Origin: Halocafeteria seosinensis
Lineage: Eukaryota > Sar > Bigyra > Bicosoecida
Direction: 5' to 3'
Length of the DNA: 64,000 nucleotides
NCBI GenBank assembly: GCA_001687465.1
Contig: LVLI01000369.1
Location: 1 to 64,000 of the forward strand
The translations under genes were made by a program, and so were the position numbers. How positions within the stretch are numbered: the stretch's first letter is position 1; every line of letters starts with the position of its first letter. A model generated the notes under the pieces. That model was not told the origin of the DNA and did no database searches. It saw only the letters and a program-made list of their open reading frames with translations. Below are positions 49,701 to 59,800 of the stretch, piece after piece.

Positions 49701-52700
49701 ATGACAGCGTTGAAGTCCGAATTAGTTACCTGCCCACCCGGAAGGGTTTCGCCAAGCTTAGTGCTCGCTGTGATGCGAGACCTGCCGGCCATGTCGACAG
49801 GGATTGGGAAATTGCCTCCGCGCAAGCCAGTGAATGGTTCGATGAAGATACCGCAACTCCTACTTCGGCTCTTAAACTTGTATATGCGGAGTCAGTCGAA
49901 GAACTTACGGAAATGGTGTCGACGAGAAGCCTTTTTACTACAGATTCCGCGGCTTCAAGTGTTCAGTCTGTCTCGGTTAATGTTGAGACTGAGGCTGGTC
50001 CAGGCGCCCTGCAGTTCTCTCCGACCAATGTACAGTTTGGTGCATTGTTGGTAGATACTACTAGGCATCGGACAATCACTGTATTGAACAGAAGCGATTG
50101 TACGGTGCACTTTAGGCTTGGAGCGTATGTTGATGCCTTCGAGCAATGTCTCGATTCATACGAATTTTATTCTCGGGAGAATGATTCTCGCGATCCCAAT
50201 GCTTGCCTAGTGTTTGAGCCGGGAGAGTGCACCCTGCAACCACATAGCTCTGTGGCAGTCACAGTATCCTTCACACCGGAATTCCCTGCTCGTTATGTGA
50301 TCAGAGCGTTTTACGAGATACTGGAAAACAGCGACACATCGCAAATATCCGATGCCGCCTCGGAACAACTGAAGGTCAGCATGAATGCAGCTAAAAGCGC
50401 TGCGAGACAAATGGCATCTAGAATCGCCAATGGATATTTAGTCAGGATGGATGAGCCCCCAGATAATGAAGATGTCCTGTGGTGTGAGCTAATCGGGTGC
50501 GGTGCATACCCTTCTGTTGTCCTAGAGGACGTACGCGGACTAAACAGCATCGAGTCTTTGTTGACTTTTTTCCCGAAGCCTCCTGCACGGAGAGGGGTTC
50601 CGCTTTTGTGTCAGGATGCCGACCAAGAGCGTGAAGGGGAAGCACTTTACTACCACAAATTAAATGTAAATTATGGTCGCGATGGCGTTGCGTTTCTGGC
50701 CAACCAAGTTGGCTCGGACAGGTCTTTGCCCGAACGGAGGGACACTTCCGTACCTGTAGGAGGTGATCACCAAGGGGGCTGGCTCTTTCCCTGCACCGTG
50801 GGCCTCCCCGGAGATGTACACCCCCTAGCATTGCCTTCGAGTCACACGGGTCAGGAAAAGCAAGCCCGGGAGGAAGTGGGAGAAGTTATGTCGTATCAAG
50901 ACTTGTCCTCGTGTCTGTGCAAATTTCTCGGACTGGATAGGAGCAAAGTACCTAATGTCGATTCGATTCAATTTAAGATCCATAACTCTGCTTCTGCAAG
51001 TTCTCGGATGTGGAACCAAATGTCGCTTCAAGGCTTGAACTCTGCGCTATCGTCTCCCTTGACGGATAAAGAATTGCAATTCAACAAAGCCACCCATGAT
51101 ATGGATCCTGCCACGTATTTAGAAACAATCCCCTTGGAATTTACTCCCGCCCCTCTGGGATCACCGCCGCAGTTAGTGGCCTTCAACGTTCGTAACAGTA
51201 GCCGTTTACCAGCAAATATTGATCTTCGGTGGGAGCATGATCCCGATGTTGACATAGAGCCCTGGGCAGCGACAACAGAACCTACAGAAACCGAAGTTAG
51301 GCTACGCCAGCTAGTAGATCGCCGAATATTCGGTGTTTTTCCTAGGCAGGCAACTCTGGAACCGGGTGAGGCAACTACAATTTATTTCTTCTACTCGTAC
51401 GTTTCGACTGTTTCAAAGGGCGTACATGAGCTCCCGTTGATATTCCGAGTCTTCAAAGGGAAACAGATCCGACTTGTCCTTAGGGGGCGCACTCTCGACC
51501 CATCTGCTCCTTACCTATACATGACATCTCCTAACCGATCATACAACCTTGCCGCCGTTCCCGTCGGATGCGTGGACCCTCCGAGGCAGCCTATTAAACT
51601 GATAAACCCAACTGGTATTGATGTGGCGTTTGCTCTGGACGAGAGTTCCCTTGAAGCGTATGCTCATGAAAATCATAATTTTAGCGTACTTCGCGCTTCT
51701 CTGCGGCCGCCATTTAATATGCTCAAACCCTCGGAGGCTAGTGGGGAAATAACAGAAGCTGTTATTCAGCAGCTTCTCAGTGGACGCCAGCCGCAAGATT
51801 ACTATAGTGGTGTCGAGCGTGTGGGAATTATTCCTGCACAGAGCGAAAGCACTATATGGATTACGTTCCAGCCCTTGGAGGCGAAAGAGTATGTTTGCCC
51901 CTTGCGGATTGTTTATACATATGCTAGCACGCTAAAATCCACCGAAGGCTGGAGTTCCGAGGAGGTGCGAATGATGGCTAGTCATCTCCGCCGAGTAGAC
52001 CCTTCGCTGGAATTCTTTCCGGAAAACTCGGTGGCCAACGTATCCGTGGCGGAAACGCTCCCCCCTTTGTTGGAAGATATTGGGGATCTAACAATCACAT
52101 TGAGGGGCAAGGGCTACAATCCCAGTGACTACGATGTTACGACATTACGATATGATGACCCTAGAGGTGTCCCCGATCTTGGTATAGGCGCAGGCATGAT
52201 CCGAAACGGGTTTTCACTCGGTATTATCAAAGAAGAGCTCGCCAAGAAATCGAACTGTGTGAAGAAATTCAAGACCATGGAACTTTCTCCCAGCGTACCG
52301 ACACTCAGCCGATTTTCAGCCATGTATCGCGCTGGTAGTGCTACTCTAGACAGGTGGTATTCCTCGTTGTTGAGTGTGACAGGTATGGACAATGGAAGCG
52401 ATGATGGTTTTGCACCGCTGGATCATGAGTATTCGCAAGTTAGGAATAAAACGAGTGAGGGTCGTTACAGCTGGTTGCCAGTATCCAATCGAGCAGCTGA
52501 AGAGGTTAGGCAGAAGCGCTGCCAGCAACGGGCCAGTCACGAAGCATTTCTCTCCCGTATGGACATGCTTGTTCGGCATTCTAATGCTACACAGAGTGAG
52601 CTATTCCAGCGACCCAATCCGGCGAAACCCAACGATCCTCGTATTACTGCTTCTGAAGACACCGTCACAGAGTACCTAAGCGGAACAAATTATCGTCCTG

Positions 52701-54511
52701 GTGAAGAACCACAAGCAAAATTTGGCGGATTTCAGGCCCCTAGGAGGTACGTTGATGTATCGCAGCCTTGGATACCTGAATCTTACGTTAGTATTTTTGG
52801 AGAAGACGTGCAATTTGGTGATGTCTCGACTAGCTCTGTTTCGCAAAGGATAATTATATTGCGGAACACTCGCAGCGCTGAAGCATTAGGTGAGGCTGTC
52901 CATAGTGATTACGTTAAGAGAGCAAAAGAATTGGCCACCGAAAAGAGCGAACAACAAGATAAGACTGTCAACGAACAAGGAGGTGAGGGGAAATCTGAGG
53001 CGCCGCGAATGCTCCTAAAAGGAGAGGAATATTCTATTACTATGGAGCGAAACGTAGGGGATGGATCAGGGCCTGTTGTGTTTTGCTGGGACATGACAAA
53101 TCCCTTAGTAAGGAGTGGGGTAATTAGAATCCAGCCTGCACGGGGAGTAATTGAACCTGAAGGGTGTCTAGTTGTACGTGTAACCCTTCATTCCCCGCCT
53201 AAACCCTGTGTTATTGATTCTGATATTGCGCTAGCCGTTGGTATGACTATGGATGAACTGCGATCCCACGCTTCGGCTATCATTAAGAGAAGTCAAGAGC
53301 GCAGCAAACGGTCTCGCAGTAGCAAAGGAGGCAACGGAGCACCCGACCCCGTGCATGTGAGTGTAGCTATGAAGTCAACGTTTAGTCGGTCGAAATCAGT
53401 GGAAGAACTCCAGAAAGCCAAAACAGCTAAAGCGGGGGCTGTCAGCGAGCAGAACCGTCAAAACACTGCTGAAGCCGAGTTGGTTACTCAATCCCATGCT
53501 CCACTGGAGGCTTTGCAAGGGCAAGCTGATATAGCGTCGATGATGGCACGCATATTGGCTCCCACAGAGATCATGTCACCAGAGTTTGCTGGGACCTTGC
53601 TGAGGGATCCCAATGTCCTGTGTGCAATGTCACTCAACATACCTGAACTTAGAACCTTGGAGTCGAGCTCTTCAGGGAAGAGCAGAGAAGATTCGATCAC
53701 GAAGGTTACAGCTTTGGAAGACAAGAGCGTCGGAAACCGAATGCTTGAACTCCCATTGACGAAGTCAAGCGTAGCCTCGCTAAGACGAATAGAAGGGGCT
53801 TCCAACCAGGAGCAAATTGTAGAAAACTTACAACAGCTCAACCCTTCTACGGTTTACGGCACGTTCTTGCCTCACCAAGATGCTCGCAGTGGTCGACGAA
53901 TGTCGGCTTCGTTAACGATGGAAGGATCATCTGCAATCTCCGGTACAGGTACTGGCAAAGGGACTCTATCCGGCTCACGAACTGGTAAGAGTAAGAGTGA
54001 TGCGTCTCTGCAACAATTTATGCATCTTCCGGGAGTTCCACGTGGTAGATTGTATATGCACGTCGGTGCCCGAATCTGTTCTGACTCAGAATTTCTGGAC
54101 ACTCACGGTAGATATAAGGCGCTCTCGATGAAAAAATTTGAGTCACCAGCTCCACAGTCCCCAGAACGGCTTTTGAGGACACTTGGTGGGAAAATGGAGG
54201 TGGAGGACGAATTAAAAGGCATCACACAGCCACAACTGCATGATGCAGAAAGTGCTGCCGTAGTAACCGATGTCGTTACCGACATGCTCGCGGATGTGGT
54301 TGCGGACAAGAGCATCGCAGAAGAGTATCGAGTGAGCCGTCAAACAACCCGTCGCTCAGCTAAAGCAAGTAAAAGAGTGTCTCAATGTTCTCTCCGGCAA
54401 CTAGCGATTCAAGAAGACGAATGTGCTGAAATAACTTCTCGTTGCCTGGAAAGCACAATTCTGAACCTCTGCAAGGAGATAGTTAGTGGAGATTTTGCAA
54501 AGAATTTCTAG
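46799..54511 (+). CDS. CFAP65: Cilia- and flagella-associated protein 65
   Basis: Axonemal protein of the central apparatus in motile cilia. One uninterrupted exon encodes 2570 residues, longer than the roughly 1900 of vertebrate CFAP65. The N-terminus is diagnostic: LEWGGGTWKPGGEYIKHL, LKVRYKLPKTKFFSMEFPDP and LEVRFRPIRLEEYDDFIEF correspond to the conserved first ASH/MSP-like domain of CFAP65 (formerly CCDC108). The chain continues as a series of Ig-like ASH/HYDIN-type domains, recognisable by repeated patterns such as VELSNVGEIAANYEW, FRPGAFGNYYRRLYC, FELLNSGDTPATFRIE and FELLNTSRTPLNFSW, interrupted by disordered linkers (about 510-620, 2080-2220). The final 400 residues are Ser/Thr/Lys-rich and apparently disordered. 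ATG at 46799 follows ACC, a favourable context. Other ASH-repeat proteins (HYDIN, CFAP47, CFAP74) are alternatives but fit the N-terminus less well. Confidence 0.9.
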   Translation: MTRSKSRKERIKDFGIDCGDGLEWGGGTWKPGGEYIKHLPVKNVSTKILKVRYKLPKTKFFSMEFPDPLRLAPGNEVLLEVRFRPIRLEEYDDFIEFYTEGGSFQVPVRARLSRLAVDVPQFLDVGLCPVNETVAKTVELSNVGEIAANYEWDVAAPFSIEPAKGEIGAGKKKTLTVYTHPQNANVFESTAICTIYGAPEKTSGTHGVSGPSKLVRRFHINAVGKYQFIMLETEVTDFGKVLISSEGTSHKRKVKLSNMSPVPATLTVKRLDDDRLPDFAISPKETVIPGYGTQDITLSYRPRVPGYYSCEKFLFLTPGGNVARLTVRALAQGPIVTLSRKDTAGSSTPRMRSTTFNFGDLYLPPTGNDAIGKKTSQKDTPIKTLVLTLRNFSGTTSYFSFDTSGLGVFRLSKTHGSIPPYLSTEVIVAFRPGAFGNYYRRLYCKIRDSSPLYADLLGTAYDDKQRPFPMKETHIDIYRLRPPAVKRLSAAELGSLMSTLQNDNMEELTFGEEDGTLGHSRHDTKSSTSRRSRPFILSVETLMSEREFRLKRPEFVIAENSKAVGAMRPTSSSLGKTLDRANTNGKQTTLPTEEIAEVCQTHNSDLSNDQLYTVTRSGETDRATCSLYSEIFGTSNGDAPLEVLENLLDFGAGSRTRINEKKSLHIRNNTRYKMSVELVVPVSTIGGTTGPLENEEFRNLYIDGAHNWHVSSTCFDVDAESTIEAVISFRPLTDDVYYSDELEIYATPKLNRSFRLVDEETFIPPYFCSVELRGHTFRTTEQFVPRLEPVLRYSCADGSAEDSLIKGVRDIQMPACFVGDSTFYTFELLNSGDTPATFRIETGYSHVFSVQPTSGKIEAGEFHLICIQFSPTHVRKFKENLKLIMNEDPNHAQQLAATGLGTSPALQLHNLPSKGTVYIKPTCIGVTSYATFELLNTSRTPLNFSWNLLGESRDQFEIRPPYGFLQGNDSVEVRISYLPTRKGFAKLSARCDARPAGHVDRDWEIASAQASEWFDEDTATPTSALKLVYAESVEELTEMVSTRSLFTTDSAASSVQSVSVNVETEAGPGALQFSPTNVQFGALLVDTTRHRTITVLNRSDCTVHFRLGAYVDAFEQCLDSYEFYSRENDSRDPNACLVFEPGECTLQPHSSVAVTVSFTPEFPARYVIRAFYEILENSDTSQISDAASEQLKVSMNAAKSAARQMASRIANGYLVRMDEPPDNEDVLWCELIGCGAYPSVVLEDVRGLNSIESLLTFFPKPPARRGVPLLCQDADQEREGEALYYHKLNVNYGRDGVAFLANQVGSDRSLPERRDTSVPVGGDHQGGWLFPCTVGLPGDVHPLALPSSHTGQEKQAREEVGEVMSYQDLSSCLCKFLGLDRSKVPNVDSIQFKIHNSASASSRMWNQMSLQGLNSALSSPLTDKELQFNKATHDMDPATYLETIPLEFTPAPLGSPPQLVAFNVRNSSRLPANIDLRWEHDPDVDIEPWAATTEPTETEVRLRQLVDRRIFGVFPRQATLEPGEATTIYFFYSYVSTVSKGVHELPLIFRVFKGKQIRLVLRGRTLDPSAPYLYMTSPNRSYNLAAVPVGCVDPPRQPIKLINPTGIDVAFALDESSLEAYAHENHNFSVLRASLRPPFNMLKPSEASGEITEAVIQQLLSGRQPQDYYSGVERVGIIPAQSESTIWITFQPLEAKEYVCPLRIVYTYASTLKSTEGWSSEEVRMMASHLRRVDPSLEFFPENSVANVSVAETLPPLLEDIGDLTITLRGKGYNPSDYDVTTLRYDDPRGVPDLGIGAGMIRNGFSLGIIKEELAKKSNCVKKFKTMELSPSVPTLSRFSAMYRAGSATLDRWYSSLLSVTGMDNGSDDGFAPLDHEYSQVRNKTSEGRYSWLPVSNRAAEEVRQKRCQQRASHEAFLSRMDMLVRHSNATQSELFQRPNPAKPNDPRITASEDTVTEYLSGTNYRPGEEPQAKFGGFQAPRRYVDVSQPWIPESYVSIFGEDVQFGDVSTSSVSQRIIILRNTRSAEALGEAVHSDYVKRAKELATEKSEQQDKTVNEQGGEGKSEAPRMLLKGEEYSITMERNVGDGSGPVVFCWDMTNPLVRSGVIRIQPARGVIEPEGCLVVRVTLHSPPKPCVIDSDIALAVGMTMDELRSHASAIIKRSQERSKRSRSSKGGNGAPDPVHVSVAMKSTFSRSKSVEELQKAKTAKAGAVSEQNRQNTAEAELVTQSHAPLEALQGQADIASMMARILAPTEIMSPEFAGTLLRDPNVLCAMSLNIPELRTLESSSSGKSREDSITKVTALEDKSVGNRMLELPLTKSSVASLRRIEGASNQEQIVENLQQLNPSTVYGTFLPHQDARSGRRMSASLTMEGSSAISGTGTGKGTLSGSRTGKSKSDASLQQFMHLPGVPRGRLYMHVGARICSDSEFLDTHGRYKALSMKKFESPAPQSPERLLRTLGGKMEVEDELKGITQPQLHDAESAAVVTDVVTDMLADVVADKSIAEEYRVSRQTTRRSAKASKRVSQCSLRQLAIQEDECAEITSRCLESTILNLCKEIVSGDFAKNF

Positions 54512-54584
54512 AAGTGCGTTTGCTTCGTGTGAACCAAAATTTGGAAAAATCGCTTCTCTCGTCTGAGCATTTAGAGCATCGCCC

Positions 54585-56774
54585 TTAGCCACTGTTTGTC
54601 CTTAGGGCGGGAATACATATATTGTAGAATTCGTTCTTGAGAAAGGGCCCAGCTTGGTCCTTGTTAGAAAGGATATCCATACGCTGCCAGTAGAGAGGGG
54701 GAGCTCGAGAGGACTTATAAGATGCGTTTATGTCGCTTTGGAGAGCACCAGTGGCGTCAGTCTTCGGACGGCACCCGTGATAGTGGGGATCCAGAATGAG
54801 CAGCCATCTATGCGGTTGGCCTTTTCTCTTGGCTGCCCCAACGATAGTTAGAGCAAGCATTCCCCCACCAACAATGACAGGACCTCCGGCTTTGCCGAAA
54901 TGATCCACTAAAATATCAGTATATTTGCTCAAATCGATACCACTTTGAAAATGAACGTGTTTAAAGTTCACACTCGTCAAATGTTGGATAACTTTAGCAG
55001 CTTCGAAACTCCCAATCCACTCCTTAGATCCTACCAAAGAAGTACTCTTATTATCGACCTTCACTAGTATACGTTGAATGCCCACGTGTGATGGAATTGT
55101 AGGCCCAAATACTGAAGACTTCTCCGAGTGCAAGAGGTGATGTTCGCACTGCTTTAGGGCGCTAATGTCCTCGCGTAACACCCAAGACAGTACTGTTTGC
55201 AGCGCCCTGTATGCACATCCCCACCCAGTATCGTCAAGTTCAAATAACTTGTAATGATGATATTCAATGTCCCCACGGCATATAGCTGTTATAACGTGGT
55301 CATGCTTGCCGGGGGGGCTTGATGTCTCCAGCTGCATATTCAGCAGAGGCTCCGTCTCGGCATTCTCCGAGACTAGCTCATGTGACCATATATCAGAGCA
55401 CTCTTGCCCAAGACGTGCTATTCGTGAACTCATCCCATCGCCTTCCCCTTGCAACTCACACCAGCCTCTGACATCCTCGTCATTACCGTTGTACCAATTC
55501 AACAACCGGGGGACACCGTACGGGGCCCCGAATCGAACTACTGTTTTAACAACTTCTACATCTTTGTGTACCGTCGGAATACAACCCATACGGTAGGAAA
55601 GCCTATCAATTAAACGCAGCAAACACATAGCGCAGCACTTTACGGTAGCCTTGGCAGAAAATAACCCAGTGACTAACAATTTCCACTCCCCGCGTGCTCT
55701 GTCCGATTCCCTTCCAGCGCCAATGTGTTCCACAAACTCAGAAATAATGGGACAAGCAACGGGTACGCTGACACTCCGTGCCACCGTTTTGTAAACTGGG
55801 GATGGATTATCTTTCCATGCGTTCTCCAGAGACTTGTCACTGCTCAAGTTCGGTATAGACCCTGCGTCAACACACACAGACTCTTCAAATCCTTCATCTC
55901 CATTAGACTTTTCCTGAGGTCAAAACCAAAACAAAGCAGAACTAGGGGGATGCTAACACACTCGAAGATGCTGCGTACACATCGGCTTACTTACCCTCAG
56001 CACACAAGCATCGCTCCGCAGCTGGAAATAAACTCCCGGAGTCGTACGCCTAACACTCGCCCCTTTAAAACGAGTTCCTACTTCATCTTGGCAGATATAA
56101 GAGGTCCTGCAGAATTGATTCTCGCTCCAATTTTGCTTTGAAATTCGCCAGGCCTTGTTGTCAAACGTCCATCCATTTTTCTCAGGAAGGCAGGTGGCCA
56201 CCGTGACCAAAAACCCATCAGCAGGCCCTGTGTAGCTCCACCCTTTGCGTCCCTCTAGAGCAAGTCGGGAAAAACATTGCACAAGCGTTTGGTCAATTGA
56301 CGGAGACTGTTCTTCGACAAGGTTGGTATCATCTCGTTGCTCAATGGCGATTCCTAGCAAAGGAGCCACAAAAGTGTCCGCCAGTTGGCCGATGCTCTCC
56401 GCCACAGCTTCTCGAGTACGGCGACCTGCATTTTTGGGAAACCGTACACCGGGTACTACGGCAAGAATTTCGACGGTAGACATCTCGGAATCATCATTAT
56501 TCGCTTCGACATTGTGCGTAAAGTGGCCGAACAGCAGTGCACACGCCACATCCTCCCTCCTGCCATTTCCAGCTCCATTTTTCTTCTCCCTGAGCGTCTT
56601 CCACCACAGGATCATGTACTGGGTCATCCACCATATAAACTCGGATAATAGCGCAAAAACGTAGCTGAATATCCCTAAATGACCCTTATTCGAAGACTTC
56701 CATTGTGAACTCGGAAGGGTGCTGTCTTCAAAAGCCCGAGGGAGATTATCCAGCGCTTGTTTACTCCATTCCAT
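54585..56774 (-). CDS. UFSP2: UFM1-specific protease 2
   Basis: Cysteine protease that matures the ubiquitin-like modifier UFM1 and removes it from ER-associated targets such as ribosomal RPL26. Two exons, 56774-55995 and 55913-54585, join in phase 0 to 702 residues, longer than animal UFSP2 (about 470). The C-terminal peptidase domain has the catalytic Cys in ELDDTGWGCAYRALQT and the Asp-x-His pair in LILDPHYHG, with the preceding Tyr-containing strand YHHYKLFEL. Thus the active-site residues are all present. The N-terminal half is variable and contains a hydrophobic stretch (GIFSYVFALLSEFIWWMTQYMI, about residues 36-57 by inspection) that could associate with the ER membrane. Upstream codons to 56819 lack an ATG, so ATG 56774 is taken. 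Its start codon is 47 bases from the divergent ATG9 start; its 3' end is 73 bases from the CFAP65 stop. Confidence 0.92.
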
Positions 56775-56821
56775 TGTCTTTTGATTGTCCCACTTGTTCT
56801 TATCATAAAGTATAAACAATA
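56775..56821. promoter_or_regulatory. 47-base head-to-head interval between UFSP2 and ATG9
   Basis: Only 47 bases separate the two start codons. The interval is AT-rich and contains a TATAAA-like word (AAGTATAAAC, 56808-56817) near the ATG9 start. Promoter elements or 5' UTRs of each gene must overlap the coding region of the other, or the interval is a compact bidirectional promoter. Confidence 0.6.
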
Positions 56822-59800
56822 ATGGATGAGTCCCTTATGCAAGAGCTGGCGCAAGTCCAGCAACAAACCCGTAATAATGAAGATAATAGAGGGTCTTCTC
56901 ATGAAGTTGAAGGACAGAATTCATCCTCTTCCCCCCTCTTTACAGAGCCCCATACACGGCGCCGAGACGAAACGACCGGGAACCAAGAGGAGGAAATATC
57001 ACCCTTAACTTCTGCTAGTGGGCACGAGTCCGGAGAGACCCATGAAGAGGTGCAACAAAGTCCACTTCACACGGACGAGGAAGTGGATATGGACCATGCT
57101 GCTCATAGTGGCTATAATAGAGGACCAGGGCACCGTCGTCCAGTATACGACACTTCTGCTGAAGCGAGGACGGGACGGCGTCAACGGCAACCGCAGCAGC
57201 GAGAGGGAAGGGGAGAAAAGAATGAGGAAGAGACGTGGCAGCAACAATTGCATCAAATGCGCAATCAACATAATCGTCGAAATAGGACGCCTCCACCAGC
57301 AAACAAGTCGAAGAACCGGCTCAAAATGATGCTCCCTTCGCGTGGTCGTTCCCACACAGCGCACCATCCATTGCGCACAGAAGATGATGATGAAGACGTA
57401 GCCAGTGGGAATGATATTGGGGACGGAACACTAGGAGATGATGGCGAGTCGGTGGCAAGTGGTGACTTTCCTGGTTCACCGGTACGTTTTATTATCATTT
57501 GGGTCGTTTCTACGGTGTGTGCAATGCTGATAGAAGTATATCTATTTGCAGGACGTTTGGGAGGAGATCCGACAAAACGCTACCGGGCGTCACGAAGTTG
57601 TGGATGTAGGACGAAAGGCCATGGACACTTTTAAGAGATGGGCGGGCAGATTTAAACCACTTAGGAAGTCTCGTCATAATCCTGTAAGATGGATGCATGA
57701 TTGGTTGTCTTCTACCTGTTTTATGTATCCATTGTTCATGCAGGATAAAGATAAAATTGGATCGGGCTTCGTTCCAAATTCCAACGAAGATTACTTTTAT
57801 GCCACCCTGTACTGGTACTTTGACGAGAAGGGATTCGTGACGATAGTCACTTCACGTATTCTGAATTTATTGTACGTATGTGTCGCTTGCAGCTGCATTG
57901 CGACACCTTGCTTTGACCTTTTGATTGCACCCCAGTACCTTGACGTTCATACTGATGCTATCAGCGTTCCTGTTGGCTTTTGTAGACTGGGACTCTTTAA
58001 TGGAATGCCATGATGAGGAATCATGCAAAGTAAGCAAACGACGTTTGTTACCGCTACTCGTACCAATTACATTGATGCTCGATGACATCACCTTTACAGC
58101 AATTCTCGGAGTATGTTAGATCCCCAGGAAAAATACATTCGAAAGCCTGGTTATCAGTGGTGGCGCTTTATAGCGCAATTTTTGGTGTTTACTGGCTGTG
58201 GTCATTTTTATCGATATTTCCGACAACCTGGGCTGCCTGGGGAATGCACTTGTTTTATCAGCGGCACTTGGATATCAGCGACAATGAACTTCAGACAATG
58301 GAGTGGCATCAAGTTATTGACTCTTGGGACCGTCTGCTCTGTGTTGCCCGTCTTCTGTCAGAAGAAAAGAAACGGAATGACTTGAAAGCTTCCACAGACC
58401 AAGCAAACTACAATGATAAATCCCTCCGACCACTCCTTCGAAATCTACAGGGTACAGACGTAAACAACCTAGCGGATGATGCGGCTGCTATCATGGAACT
58501 TGCATCTAGCGTTGGGCTGCAATTGCACTATGTCAATACAGGAGTAGACTTTGGCCTGCCAGTTCCTTCAGAGTGGCTTCTCAGGCCAACCGTAAATCCG
58601 TGGGCATCCTTCTTATACGCGGACAAGGATCAACCTCAGCAACCAAGACAGTCACCCCCCACAAATCAGAACGTTGATATCCGCTTTGTTGACTACGAAA
58701 GTGAAGACGAGAGAGAGTCCCAACTATTGACGGACAACCGTGAGAAGCCGCTCCAAGAGAGTCGTGCAAGCGATGACGACAAGAATGCCGAGACGGGCCA
58801 AGTGCCATTACATCCTCCGCAGGTGCAAAGAGAGAAGGGATTTTCTGACAAGAATGAAACCGAAGAGGGTCAAGCACCCCATCCCACTGGTAAAGATAAC
58901 AACAACCAGGAATTACTCACTGCTCATTATATAGCTTGCCGGCTAATGCGAAGGGATAACTATCTAATTGCCATGTTCAACGAAAGAATACTGGACACCC
59001 GGATCCCCTTCCCTCTTCCTTCTTTGGTAAGTGATCACTCATGGTTGAAGCAATAGCTTTGTGACTGACAGACTGCTGCTACTTTGCAGAAGAGCACCAA
59101 CGCCGGTGGATCAGCATCGTGCTCGTTATGTGGTTACACCATTCGATGGAAAAAGTATCGTTTACCCTTCACTCGTTACCTTGAATGGAGTATACATGTA
59201 GCGCTACTTTCGCGTCTGTTTAACCATAACTTCACGCTGCGGAAGGAACTCACGCGGAACCCTGGGCATTTTGCGCGTACTCTGCGGTTGATTGGTTTAG
59301 TTCAATTGCTGCTGGCGCCGTTCGCATTTCCATTTCTCTTCGTTTATTTTGCAATCAAACATATTGAAGATGTGCAAGCTGGGCGATCCAAAGGCAATTA
59401 TTTGGGGCCAAGAGCATGGTCACCCAGTGCCCTCTGGAAAATGCGAGAGTTCAATGAAGTTCCGCACATCTTCCGTCGAAGAATGTTTGCGGCTTTGCCT
59501 CATGCCAGCAATTATATGCGCCAATTCCCTTCTCCAATGATGGCTGTGGTGGGCCGAGCAGTATCGTTTATGGCGGGTGCATTTCTCGCACTGCTGCTAC
59601 TGGTATCACTAGTGGACGATGCACTGCCACTTCATGTTACATTGGCAAACCGGAATCTTTTGTGGTATATAGCGCTGCTTTCCGGAGTCGTAGCTGTGGG
59701 ACGTGGTCTCACTCCTGATCCTGAAGACAGCGTTCATGAACCGAGTGAAGCTATGGCACAATTGATTCCTTATACTCATTATCTACCTGATCACTGGAGA

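Noticed and set aside
57867-57935. Reading through ATG9 exon 3 into a frame ending at 58013.
   Set aside because: The read-through sequence does not resemble ATG9; splicing at GTACGT (57872) to 57936 gives the conserved FVDWDSLMECHDEESC segment.
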